The notes beneath the pieces were generated by a model. It was given only the letters and a program-made list of their open reading frames with translations. It was not told where the DNA came from and ran no database searches. A program made the translations under genes and the position numbers. Below, piece by piece: positions 6,890 to 14,964 of a stretch of 48,860 bases of DNA; the stretch's first letter is position 1, and every line of letters starts with the position of its first letter. Origin of the DNA: a virus; IMG/VR virus record IMGVR_UViG_3300025889_000183, positions 1 to 48,860 of that record, one strand, 5' to 3'.

Positions 6890-8144
6890 ATATGTTTATC
6901 CTCGTTCAAAAACACCGCCACGAGTAGCATCAGTTACATACACCAAGACATTTACAATAGACGCTACTCTCAAAAAGAATCTTACAAAGACCTTTACAAT
7001 TGATACCGTACTAAAGAAAAACTATACAAAGACGTTCACCGCAGATGTAACATTAAAGAAAAACTTTACCAAAACATTTACTATTGACGCAACATTACTA
7101 AAGAATTATCCAAAAACATTCACAATAGACACCGTACTAAAGAAACTCAGTATTCCAAAAACCTTTACAATCGATACTGTTCTAACAAAACTAAACAACC
7201 TCAAGACCTTTACTATTGACGCAGTATTAGCAAACACCTACACAAAGACATTCACAATAGACGCGGTACTCAAAAAGAATCTAACAAAGACCTTTACTGT
7301 AGATACCGTACTTCAAAAACTAGATAATCTAAAGACATTCACCGTTGACGCTACCCTCAAGAAAAACTTTACAAAGACATTTACAGTTGACACCGTCTTA
7401 CTCAAGAACTTTACAAAAACCTTTACAGTAGACGCTACTTTACTCAAGAATTTCACCAAAACGTTCACCATTGATGCCGTACTTAAGAAATCATATACAA
7501 AGGCACTAACAATAGATACAGTATTACAGAAAAATCTAACAAAAACATTCACTATCGATTCTACTCTGCTTAAGAGTTTTACAAAACAATTCACAATAGA
7601 TTCGGTATTAAAGAAAGCCTATACCAAGACTTTTACCGTAGATTCTACCCTCAAAAAGGCATTTACCAAGACATTCACCATAGATACTTACCTAGAATCT
7701 GCTGGAAGCACCACAAAATCATTCACAATTGACGCAGTTCTGCAGAGATTATCAACCAGACGGGCTGGAAGTGCCATAAAGAGGGTAAGAAGAAAATTAC
7801 CACCAAGATATCCTGAATTTATCACAATAGAGTTACATTTACCCCTAGAATCAGCCGTTACAGTTCCATTAAGGGAAAAAATACCGTTAAGATCCTTTGT
7901 CTATCAGAATCTAAGGACAATAATCAGCCTAGAATCAAGCGTATTTAGGAAGATTATAGAGAATTTACCCCTTAGATCAGCCATTTCACAGGAAACAAAC
8001 ACGCATACGGCACTGGAAAGTTATATATCAAATGGAAATGTGTTTTATAGTATTCCTCTAGATGGTAATATTAACAGGGATAAAATGGACAAAATCAGGG
8101 AAAAACTAATCGATTTGATAGGAGAAGAATATGAAACTTCCTAG
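6882..8144 (+). CDS. Fibre protein with 19 tandem 14-aa repeats, copy A
   Basis: The TTG start overlaps the end of the previous gene by 8 bases in another frame. Residues of about 20-290 are 19 tandem units of 14-16 residues with consensus TKTFTIDxVLKKxx. A basic hinge (RRAGSAIKRVRRKLPP) leads to a 110-residue C-terminal domain rich in LPLRSxxxLES motifs, which is strongly conserved in copy B. Similar FT-D-A-L repeats occur in phage structural proteins. The likely role is an elongated spike or fibre whose length is set by the repeats. In copy B it is fused to the preceding gene. Confidence 0.65.
   Translation: MVRYVYPRSKTPPRVASVTYTKTFTIDATLKKNLTKTFTIDTVLKKNYTKTFTADVTLKKNFTKTFTIDATLLKNYPKTFTIDTVLKKLSIPKTFTIDTVLTKLNNLKTFTIDAVLANTYTKTFTIDAVLKKNLTKTFTVDTVLQKLDNLKTFTVDATLKKNFTKTFTVDTVLLKNFTKTFTVDATLLKNFTKTFTIDAVLKKSYTKALTIDTVLQKNLTKTFTIDSTLLKSFTKQFTIDSVLKKAYTKTFTVDSTLKKAFTKTFTIDTYLESAGSTTKSFTIDAVLQRLSTRRAGSAIKRVRRKLPPRYPEFITIELHLPLESAVTVPLREKIPLRSFVYQNLRTIISLESSVFRKIIENLPLRSAISQETNTHTALESYISNGNVFYSIPLDGNINRDKMDKIREKLIDLIGEEYETS
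6945..7745 (+). repeat. Tandem 42-bp coding repeats in the fibre gene, copy A
   Basis: Nineteen units of roughly 42 bases encode KTFTID-type motifs. Units differ at many third positions, so this is an old array and not a recent expansion. The same number of units, mostly in the same order, is present in copy B. Confidence 0.75.
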
Positions 8145-8412
8145 TTTTTGTTATCAAAAGGCTTTCTGGGTACTAGTTCCAATAATTATTGTTTCCATGT
8201 CTTCAGGCGTTGCTGCAGTAATGGGCCAGATAAGTTCTATGGATATAAGATTAAACCATGTTGAAAGCGAGGTTGACATGAATAACGTTCCAGAGTTGAA
8301 ATTAACAATTAATAACAGATTTGACAAGATTGATGAAAACTTGTATATCATTCAAAAGCAGAATTTAGAAAATTATAAACAAATTTGCAGATTATCAGAG
8401 GGAGACTGTTGA
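8131..8412 (+). CDS. Small membrane protein with coiled coil, copy A
   Basis: A 93-residue protein with one membrane segment at about residues 10-30 (WVLVPIIIVSMSSGVAAVM), then a Glu/Asn-rich coiled coil ending in a short Cys-containing tail. The architecture resembles small XhlA-type phage membrane proteins, but no homology is claimed. Copy B (47149-47430) keeps the membrane segment and heptads. It overlaps the fibre gene by 14 bases and the next gene by TTGA. Holin accessory or virion-membrane anchor are possible roles. Confidence 0.6.
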   Translation: MKLPSFCYQKAFWVLVPIIIVSMSSGVAAVMGQISSMDIRLNHVESEVDMNNVPELKLTINNRFDKIDENLYIIQKQNLENYKQICRLSEGDC

Positions 8413-8531
8413 GGCTTAGATTTTCAAACAAAAAGATATTATGTTGTACTCACTGCTCATCCATGAGACTTGATTTGGTTGGCGATGTGTTGATATGTGT
8501 GGACTGTAAGGCAGTTAGGGCGTTGAGTTAG
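8409..8531 (+). CDS. 40-aa zinc-ribbon miniprotein, copy A
   Basis: TTG start overlapping the TGA of the membrane protein gene. The product has CCTHC and CVDC knuckles 14 residues apart, a compact zinc ribbon. Copy B (47427-47549) keeps all these cysteines and adds two more near the end. Its TAG stop forms the start of the protease promoter box. The function is unknown. Confidence 0.65.
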   Translation: MRLRFSNKKILCCTHCSSMRLDLVGDVLICVDCKAVRALS

Positions 8532-8541
8532 TTCTATTTTA
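8529..8541 (+). promoter_or_regulatory. Late promoter box before the prohead protease
   Basis: TAGTTCTATTTTA overlaps the stop codon before it; TATTTTA is centred 25 bases before the GTG at 8563. The same box stands in copy B at 47547. Confidence 0.65.
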
Positions 8542-8562
8542 GTATATTTTAATTAAAAATTC

Positions 8563-9162
8563 GTGCATAAAGTAGTTATAGAATCAGTAGGAAGCGTAAA
8601 AGGCAGAATTATAGAGGGTATAGCCTTGACGCCAGCGGTATCACTTAACAGAAATATTTACTCCATAGAGGCCATAGATTCGGCTAGAAACCTAGACAAG
8701 CAACTTAAAGCCGATTGGGAGCATACTGACGAAGTAGTTGGTCATGTAACTTATTTCAAAGGACCTAATCATAGTATAAATTATAGAGCCGAAATAACCA
8801 CAGAAAGGGCTGCAGAGATCAAAGAGGGTGTTCACAAGGTATCAATAGAGGCTTCAGTTGATGATGTTGTATCTTCTTGTAATAAAAAAGGCTGTTATAA
8901 TCTGGTAGATGGAATTACATTTGAGGGTATAGGAATTACTACAAATCCAGGTGTCCAAACCACAACTCTAAACATAGTAGAATCTTATCAGGATTGGAAG
9001 CCAATAACAGAATCACATTGTCTAACCTGTAACGAGAATATTATAAAAATAAACGAGGAAGAACAGAGTGAAATCAAGATAGAATTAGAGAATCTAAAGA
9101 AACAGGTTGAGATACTATCCAGACCAAAATGTGAAAAGTGTCACAAACCAGCTAAAGTATAG
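8563..9162 (+). CDS. Prohead protease with scaffold-like C-terminus, copy A
   Basis: A 199-residue protein with GTG start, fixed by the promoter 25 bases upstream. It lies directly before the major capsid gene, the usual place of the head maturation protease. Candidate catalytic residues are His54 in DWEHT and Ser94 or Ser98 in the KVSIEAS strand, matching the His-Ser layout of the HK97-type (U35/S78) proteases. After about residue 140 it turns into a Glu/Lys coiled coil typical of scaffold, ending with a CEKC motif paired with an earlier CLTC, a possible zinc knuckle. Copy B is nearly identical (47581-48180). Confidence 0.7.
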   Translation: MHKVVIESVGSVKGRIIEGIALTPAVSLNRNIYSIEAIDSARNLDKQLKADWEHTDEVVGHVTYFKGPNHSINYRAEITTERAAEIKEGVHKVSIEASVDDVVSSCNKKGCYNLVDGITFEGIGITTNPGVQTTTLNIVESYQDWKPITESHCLTCNENIIKINEEEQSEIKIELENLKKQVEILSRPKCEKCHKPAKV

Positions 9163-9172
9163 TTCTATTTAA
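9160..9172 (+). promoter_or_regulatory. Late promoter box before the major capsid gene
   Basis: TAGTTCTATTTAA overlaps the protease stop codon; TATTTAA is centred 27 bases before the ATG at 9196. The capsid gene thus has its own promoter, as fits the most abundant virion protein. Confidence 0.65.
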
Positions 9173-9195
9173 TATACAAACTAGCTAACCAATTA

Positions 9196-10506
9196 ATGAC
9201 AGATATAGACGAATGCGCTTGTCCTAAAGAATCTGAACATTGTGCCGAAGAAGATAAAATCGACGGTAAATGCCCAGAAGTTCCTAAAGTCGAGAGCATT
9301 CCAGAATGGGCAAAAGCTCTTCAAACCTCTTACGAATCAATCTCAGGCAAATTAGAAAAACTAACCACGCTTGAAGTTGCCGCTGGAGTCAGAGAAGTGC
9401 CAAAGCCAGAAGCAACAGTATCTAACACAACAGCAGATACAGTCACAATGGAAAACATCGCTGAAAAGTTGTCAAAAGCCTTTGATGAGGGTAGAGACTT
9501 AAAACTCACTATTCCATATGAGGGTGTAAGATCACTTGCAGTTTCAACCCAACAAGTAGGTAGAAATGGCATTAGTGAATCATACAAAGCATCTAACTTC
9601 AGAAAACACCAAATTCAAGAGGTTGGATTTACCTTTACAGGTACACACACAGCCATTGACCAAATTCCTGGAGTCCAAACAGTTCCAGGTGGTGTTGATT
9701 TCGCACCATTGAGACAGTACACTAACTACAAATCTATCCCAAAAGGAAAAGATTCCGCAACTTTCTACAAAAAGACACTGCCAGACACACTAGTCCAAGT
9801 ACCAGGTACAACTGTCACAGAATCATCAATGACATTTACAGCAGTAAATATTCAGCCTAGCACTATTGCAGGTTCATACTTTAAGATTGACTCTGATGAC
9901 GAGGAAGACGTACCATATTCAATATCCGCAGAAGTTGTTGACGCAATCGGTCAAACCGTAGTTGACTATGAAGATAACGCAATTATCAACACAGCAGCCG
10001 CAGCAGCAACTCCAGGATTATGGGTAAACGGTAACACTGGTGCAACAATTACACATGACGATATTTCAGGCATGACGCTTGATCCATCAGCCATTGGTAA
10101 GGCAGTAGCATATCTTAGCTCACAAGGCTATTTGAAAGGCGGAGTAGCACCAGTTCTAGTAGCACATCAAAACGCAATCGACCAGTTAGTTAGAGATAGC
10201 GACCTAGTTGATTTCGTACAAAACTCTAATGATGGAATTACAAGAAGCGGTGACTTCCCAATGCTATACGGTTGTAAATTAGTGAAATCTAACAGCGTAA
10301 CCACAATGGATAACACCACAAACGATACCTATAGAAACTATATGTTCGTTCCAGGTATTACATTTGGTTCAGCATCAAAACGTGACTTAAACGTACAATT
10401 CCACTCCATACCAGAAAACAATCAGATAGGGGTAACAGCCAACTGGAGATTTAAATCTGGAGTAATTGACGCAAGTTCATTAGTTAGAATTTCCTCAAGC
10501 CAATAA
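9196..10506 (+). CDS. Major capsid protein, HK97 fold, copy A
   Basis: A 436-residue major head protein. The N-terminal 110 residues are acidic and helical, like the HK97 delta domain that serves as internal scaffold; they start with a cysteine cluster (ECACP, then HC, then KCPEVPK) also kept in copy B. The main part shows the expected order of N-arm, a long E-loop region (KDSATFYKK to PGTTVTESS) and the C-terminal P/A domains with the late QIGVTANWRFKSGV strand. It follows protease and precedes connectors. A T-rich terminator follows. The last 99 bases of the window repeat 9739-9837 in this gene exactly. Confidence 0.85.
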   Translation: MTDIDECACPKESEHCAEEDKIDGKCPEVPKVESIPEWAKALQTSYESISGKLEKLTTLEVAAGVREVPKPEATVSNTTADTVTMENIAEKLSKAFDEGRDLKLTIPYEGVRSLAVSTQQVGRNGISESYKASNFRKHQIQEVGFTFTGTHTAIDQIPGVQTVPGGVDFAPLRQYTNYKSIPKGKDSATFYKKTLPDTLVQVPGTTVTESSMTFTAVNIQPSTIAGSYFKIDSDDEEDVPYSISAEVVDAIGQTVVDYEDNAIINTAAAAATPGLWVNGNTGATITHDDISGMTLDPSAIGKAVAYLSSQGYLKGGVAPVLVAHQNAIDQLVRDSDLVDFVQNSNDGITRSGDFPMLYGCKLVKSNSVTTMDNTTNDTYRNYMFVPGITFGSASKRDLNVQFHSIPENNQIGVTANWRFKSGVIDASSLVRISSSQ

Positions 10507-10513
10507 TAGATAC

Positions 10514-10537
10514 AATTTTCTTTTTTTTCTTTTTTTA
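10514..10537 (+). terminator. T-rich terminator after the major capsid gene
   Basis: Runs of 4, 8 and 7 T broken by single C residues follow the capsid stop without a hairpin, the usual archaeal intrinsic terminator type. Confidence 0.6.
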
Positions 10538-10541
10538 TAAC

Positions 10542-10549
10542 TTTAAATA
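10542..10549 (+). promoter_or_regulatory. Promoter of the sugar cassette
   Basis: TTTAAATA is centred 25 bases before the ATG at 10571. It is the early-type box and not the TAGTTCTATTTTA type of the flanking structural genes. Confidence 0.55.
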
Positions 10550-10570
10550 CTAGCTTTATAAATAAAATTA

Positions 10571-11056
10571 ATGACAAATAAAATTATAAATAATAGTATA
10601 GATTCGGATATTTTTCAAGGTGATAACTCATTAATATGTGCTGGTGCTGTGATTCAAAATGATGTAATAATTGGAAGTAATACAATCATAGGACCTCAAT
10701 GTGTGATAGAATCAGGAACAAAAATAGGTGATAATGTGACACTTCAACCATTTTGTGTAATTGCCAGAGACACTATAATTCAGGACAATGTATTTATTGG
10801 GCCTCATTTCTCATGTGCAAACGACAAATATATACAGGATGGTGAACATGGAAATTCACCAAACAAGAAACCTTTTGAGGCTCATAATATAATTATTAAA
10901 AAAGGTGCTAGGATAGGAACCAGATGTAGTGTTGCACCAGGTGTTATAATAGGAGAGAATTGTTTTATCAAGATGTGCTGTTTTATAAAAAAAGACGTTC
11001 CAGATGGGATGGTTATTCTTTCAAACTCAGTATATCCAGACGATTATGAACTTTGA
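10571..11056 (+). CDS. Left-handed beta-helix (hexapeptide) acyltransferase
   Basis: A 161-residue protein with the hexapeptide pattern [LIV]-G-x4 across most of its length (for example VIIGSNTIIGPQCVI and IIGENCFI), the fold of LpxA/WbbJ-type sugar N- or O-acyltransferases. The segment with AHNIIIKKGARIGTR is the usual acetyl-CoA side of such enzymes. First gene of a six-gene cassette with glycosyltransferases, so it probably acetylates a nucleotide sugar or glycan. The enzyme class is clear; the substrate is not. Confidence 0.8.
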   Translation: MTNKIINNSIDSDIFQGDNSLICAGAVIQNDVIIGSNTIIGPQCVIESGTKIGDNVTLQPFCVIARDTIIQDNVFIGPHFSCANDKYIQDGEHGNSPNKKPFEAHNIIIKKGARIGTRCSVAPGVIIGENCFIKMCCFIKKDVPDGMVILSNSVYPDDYEL

Positions 11057-11699
11057 TGAATTATCTATTGGAATTTGCTGGTACAATGATCCAAGTATAT
11101 TCCGCCTACTGGATAGCCTACCTAAATCAGTTGAAAAAATTGTTGTTGATGGGAAATTCAAACTGAACCCAAACCCACAGGAATTATCAGATGAATCATT
11201 AAGATTAAGATTGCTAGATTATGACAATATACATTTGATAGACGCACCAAATTTAACCGAGCCTGAAAAAAGAAACCAATATCTTATGGATAATGATCAT
11301 AAATATCAGTTAAATATAGATTCTGACGAATATGTGATTGCTGCAGATTGGGGTAAATTCTATAATTTTATTCTTACTCTGGATAGTGGTATTCATCATG
11401 TGTTTTTTGAGGTAGATGAGAACGGGGGAACTTCTACTTATCCAAGACTATGGGTAAATCCCAGCGAATGGGAATATGTGATATGTCATAACATTTTTAG
11501 AAATAGAAAACTAGGAAAAATATTAAAGAGTGGATTTTCAGAGGGGGAAACCTGTCCAGGCGTACTATGTGGAATGAATGATAATCTGCGAAATGAAAGA
11601 TACCTTAAAGAAATTATAGATTATCAAACTCAGATGATTGCATTTGAAAAACCATTTAGACATAAGTTCCAACAGGGAGATTTGAAAGACTTTGAATGA
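11046..11699 (+). CDS. Glycosyltransferase-like protein (GT-A type)
   Basis: The start is the ATG at 11046 that overlaps the end of the acyltransferase gene. The 217-residue protein begins with a strand and SIGICWYNDPSIFRLLDSLP, and has NIDSDEYV at about residue 93, a plausible D-x-D metal and sugar-nucleotide site. It lacks a full GT2 signature, so it may be a distant family member. It overlaps the radical SAM gene by 8 bases, which indicates co-translation. The acceptor is unknown; virion or host surface glycan is inferred. Confidence 0.55.
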   Translation: MNFDELSIGICWYNDPSIFRLLDSLPKSVEKIVVDGKFKLNPNPQELSDESLRLRLLDYDNIHLIDAPNLTEPEKRNQYLMDNDHKYQLNIDSDEYVIAADWGKFYNFILTLDSGIHHVFFEVDENGGTSTYPRLWVNPSEWEYVICHNIFRNRKLGKILKSGFSEGETCPGVLCGMNDNLRNERYLKEIIDYQTQMIAFEKPFRHKFQQGDLKDFE

Positions 11700-12804
11700 A
11701 TATTCTACTTCCAAAGCAGTTTATCACGCCGATAAGATTAAGGATCTGCAGAACTTTAAGAGTATTACACCTACAGAATTACAGGTTGATCTAGAGGCTT
11801 GGTGTAATCATAACTGTAATTTTTGTAGTTATAGAAAAGATAACGGGTATAACAATGATATGCTTAAACTACTTGGTGCTAATCCTGGTGAGAAATATGA
11901 TGACAATAAGCCAATAGGAAAACCATCAGATAATTCAAGACTTCCTCTAGAGTTTGCAAGAACATTACCCAAGCAGATGTTTGACTGTGATATTCCAGCG
12001 ATTGAACTAACTGGTGGTGGAGAGCCTACACTATGGCCAGCGTTTGATGAATTAATAGAGAATCTGGCAAAATATCACAGGGAAATCGGTCTAGTTACAA
12101 ACGGTTCTTCATTATCTGACAAAAGAATAGAGTTATTACGAAACCACTGTTTATGGATTAGATTTTCAATGGATTCTTCAAATCAGGAAGTGCATAAGAG
12201 AGTACATAGGACACAGGGTGATGAATTTGAAAGGATAGTCGGTAATATTAAAAAGATTTGTAATGGCAAAAGAAAAGACCTGATAGTTGGAATATCGTTT
12301 ATCATAAACCCAGATAACGTGGATGATATTGAGGATTCGATTATATTTTACAAGGATTTAGGTGTTGATAATATCCGATTTAGTTGGATGTATGACGCTG
12401 GTGGAAAGTCAGGATTAAATGATGCTGAAATAAGTTATATTAAATGTAGGCTAGATTTCTACAAGCAAAAACACGAAACAGATGGCTATAAGATACATTA
12501 TGATAAGACTAGAATAGATTCATATTCAGAGCCGAATGATTTTGACAAGTGTTACTTTCAGAGGTTTGTATGGTCCATAGGTGCCGATGCCAAACTATAC
12601 CCATGCTGTATTGAAAAGTATGATGCAAAATATGTAATTGCCGACTTGAGGGAAAAGACAATAGGAGAGGTAATTTATGATATTTCAACAAATATAAAAA
12701 TGGACAATCTTGATCCCAGAGGATGTCTTCCTTGCTGGCTAAGGGGCAAGAATCAATCCATTAAAGACGCAGTAGAGAAACCTATACATGAGAATTTCGT
12801 ATGA
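11692..12804 (+). CDS. Radical SAM enzyme with C-terminal cysteine cluster
   Basis: A 370-residue radical SAM protein with TTG start. The [4Fe-4S]/SAM motif is CNHNCNFC at about residue 38, followed by the ELTGGGEPTLWP strand typical of the SAM-binding glycine motif. The C-terminal region has CYFQ, LYPCC and CLPC cysteines like a SPASM or twitch auxiliary cluster. It sits between glycosyltransferase-like genes, which suggests radical chemistry on a sugar or on a glycosylated peptide; known relatives include sugar-modifying and RiPP-maturing enzymes. No precursor peptide was recognised nearby. Confidence 0.8.
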   Translation: MNEYSTSKAVYHADKIKDLQNFKSITPTELQVDLEAWCNHNCNFCSYRKDNGYNNDMLKLLGANPGEKYDDNKPIGKPSDNSRLPLEFARTLPKQMFDCDIPAIELTGGGEPTLWPAFDELIENLAKYHREIGLVTNGSSLSDKRIELLRNHCLWIRFSMDSSNQEVHKRVHRTQGDEFERIVGNIKKICNGKRKDLIVGISFIINPDNVDDIEDSIIFYKDLGVDNIRFSWMYDAGGKSGLNDAEISYIKCRLDFYKQKHETDGYKIHYDKTRIDSYSEPNDFDKCYFQRFVWSIGADAKLYPCCIEKYDAKYVIADLREKTIGEVIYDISTNIKMDNLDPRGCLPCWLRGKNQSIKDAVEKPIHENFV

Positions 12805-13427
12805 AAATACTACTTGCTAGGCCAACCCCCAGAGGGAATATTGAAAAGGTGGAAAGACATAATATGCAACTACAATGTGATAAACTCCACGTAATGTATC
12901 ATAAAGAGCCAGAAGCATATGAGATTATACAGGATTATTTTCTAACACATGATTATGATTATCTCATAATAGCACCTGATGATCTCATGGTTACAAACGA
13001 GCATTTGAACATACTCAAAGAAGATTTGAAATTAAACTATGATATTATAGGTGGTATTGCCAACGTAGATGAGGGGGATGATAATATTTCATCATGTCTT
13101 ACAGTCCATGATATATTAAATGGTCCTATATGGATTAAGAGAGACAAACTACCAAAGGATGATATATTCAAGGTTGCTTTTAACGGATTTGCTTTAATGG
13201 CCATTCATAAGAGGGTATTTGAAAAAGTGAAATTCAAAAGCACTCAAGACGACATATATGATGGTAAAAGTTATACAGGTTCGGTAGATACATTATTTTG
13301 CATTGATTGTCATAAAAACAATATAAACATTCACACTGATAAGAGAATAGATATGATACATTTTAGAAAGCAGGGTATATTCAGAGTAGGAACTAGGGAA
13401 CCAATGGTCATATTTGAGGCGTATTAG
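12801..13427 (+). CDS. Glycosyltransferase-like protein, paralogue 1
   Basis: A 208-residue protein overlapping the radical SAM gene by ATGA. It begins KILLARPTPRGNIEKVERHN and has a YDYLIIAPDDLMV segment where GT-A enzymes carry their D-x-D. The protein at 14216-14932 has the same layout (RGSPRSNIHEVERWN, YDYLVIATDDIVV), so the two are paralogues. The family is not recognised by name; a nucleotide-sugar transferase is inferred from the motif and the cassette. Confidence 0.55.
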   Translation: MKILLARPTPRGNIEKVERHNMQLQCDKLHVMYHKEPEAYEIIQDYFLTHDYDYLIIAPDDLMVTNEHLNILKEDLKLNYDIIGGIANVDEGDDNISSCLTVHDILNGPIWIKRDKLPKDDIFKVAFNGFALMAIHKRVFEKVKFKSTQDDIYDGKSYTGSVDTLFCIDCHKNNINIHTDKRIDMIHFRKQGIFRVGTREPMVIFEAY

Positions 13428-13428
13428 A

Positions 13429-14223
13429 ATGGGTGTAATGTTTTCGGTTAATGATGGTCTTACGGATAATCAGAAAAAGGCAGCAGAATTAATGGGTATC
13501 ACAAATGATGATATGTATAACAGGTTAAAGAGGATAAACGATAAGGATTTTTATGATGTTTCGATAGTCATTCCAGTCTATAATGGTGAGAAATATATCT
13601 TGGAATCTATAAATTCTGCAAAAAATCAAACTTGGAAAAGCACAGAAGTCATAGTGATTAATGATGGTTCTACTGACGGTACACATGAGATATGTAAACA
13701 GATAGATGGAATATCATATTATATGAAACCGAATGGGGGCACAGCATCAGCACTAAATACAGGGATAAAATTCGCACATGGCCTATGGATCAAATGGTTA
13801 TCTGCTGACGATGTATTATACCCAGATACGGTCGAAAAGATGATGACGTACCCCCCACTAAACAAGGAAGTTATCTATTACACACATTATGACTACATCG
13901 ATGAGAATGGAAAAATAAAGGGAAGTTTTGTAGAACCAGATAGAAGTGACAAATCAATAAAAGAATTAAAAGAAGAGATGTTGGGTAATTTCTTTGGCAA
14001 TGGATCAACAAGTTTAATACATAGGGATATTTTCAAAAAGATAGGTATGTTTGACCGATTGCCACATAGTGAGGATTATGATTTTTGGTTAAAGGCCTTA
14101 TCAAACGGTATAAAGATGGAGTTAATGGATATGTATAGTTGTAAGTACAGGCTTCATTCAGAACAACTAACAAACAAGATAGGCGGTCAGTTAAACGATT
14201 ATATAAGGAGTAGATATGGTTAA
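13429..14223 (+). CDS. Family 2 glycosyltransferase
   Basis: A GT2 enzyme of about 264 residues (a TTG 15 bases upstream is an alternative start). It shows the classic order: VSIVIPVYNGEKYILESINS, then VIVINDGSTDGT, a GGTASALNTGI turn, and WLSADD as the D-x-D-type metal site. Family members transfer sugar from UDP/GDP-sugar to glycans or lipids. It overlaps the next gene by 8 bases. It probably elongates the glycan whose sugar the other cassette enzymes make or modify. Confidence 0.88.
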   Translation: MGVMFSVNDGLTDNQKKAAELMGITNDDMYNRLKRINDKDFYDVSIVIPVYNGEKYILESINSAKNQTWKSTEVIVINDGSTDGTHEICKQIDGISYYMKPNGGTASALNTGIKFAHGLWIKWLSADDVLYPDTVEKMMTYPPLNKEVIYYTHYDYIDENGKIKGSFVEPDRSDKSIKELKEEMLGNFFGNGSTSLIHRDIFKKIGMFDRLPHSEDYDFWLKALSNGIKMELMDMYSCKYRLHSEQLTNKIGGQLNDYIRSRYG

Positions 14224-14932
14224 GTTATTATTATTCAGGGGATCGCCTAGATCCAACATCCATGAGGTAGAGAGATGGAATAAACACCTAGAGGATTACT
14301 GTGACGTATTATGTGTAAGATATGCTATGGAGTTTGAGGCTTATGAATATGCCAGAGGTTACTTTCTAAACCATCCAGAATATGATTATCTAGTGATTGC
14401 AACAGATGATATAGTGGTTACTGTTAAAGATATAAAACAGTTAAAAGATGATCTTGAAGCTGTTGATTACCCCGTCTTATCTGGTTTAATGAACGTTGAT
14501 GAGAAAGACCATGATGATATGTGGGGTAATCTTAACATCACTTATGAACTTGCAGCCAAAGACAGGAGATTACGATTCTATAACTTTGTAAAATTCAATG
14601 AATTACCAGTAGAGGATATATTCCAGGTAATGTTTGCGGGGTTTGGATTGACTGCAATAAGGCGTGATATTATAGAAGAGCCAGGATTTAACTTTGCTTC
14701 AGATGGTATCTTCAGGGGTACAGGGATAGTAAATGGTGCCTCACTTGATCTCGTATTTTGTTGGTGGTGTATGGAGCATAAGGATGAAAAAGGTAATCCT
14801 AATCCAATACCTATATTTTGTGATCAAAGAATACACATGCACCATCTAAGGGATCATGGTAGAAGCCAAGTAGGAGAAAGGGAGAAAGTAGTAGAGATTA
14901 ACGGTAAGGAGTACCCATTCGGATATGTATAA
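14216..14932 (+). CDS. Glycosyltransferase-like protein, paralogue 2
   Basis: A 238-residue paralogue of 12801-13427 with the same N-terminal motif, the ATDD acidic pair and a conserved HxHHLRDHGR-type end (IHFRKQG in the other copy). Last gene of the sugar cassette. Its TAA stop forms part of the next late promoter box, so the cassette sits neatly between two structural transcription units. Confidence 0.55.
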   Translation: MVKLLLFRGSPRSNIHEVERWNKHLEDYCDVLCVRYAMEFEAYEYARGYFLNHPEYDYLVIATDDIVVTVKDIKQLKDDLEAVDYPVLSGLMNVDEKDHDDMWGNLNITYELAAKDRRLRFYNFVKFNELPVEDIFQVMFAGFGLTAIRRDIIEEPGFNFASDGIFRGTGIVNGASLDLVFCWWCMEHKDEKGNPNPIPIFCDQRIHMHHLRDHGRSQVGEREKVVEINGKEYPFGYV

Positions 14933-14942
14933 GTTCTCTTTT
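14930..14942 (+). promoter_or_regulatory. Late-type promoter variant before the connector genes
   Basis: TAAGTTCTCTTTT overlaps the previous stop; its centre is 26 bases before the ATG at 14965. TTCTCTTTT is shared with the box upstream of the metalloprotease gene at 35144. Confidence 0.5.
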
Positions 14943-14964
14943 GGGTTTGGAATAGATTGATATT

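Noticed and set aside
11004-11045. Upstream ATG at 11004 as start of the GT-like protein
   Set aside because: The in-frame ATG at 11046 gives the usual short overlap, and the added residues are only the acyltransferase C-terminus read in another frame.
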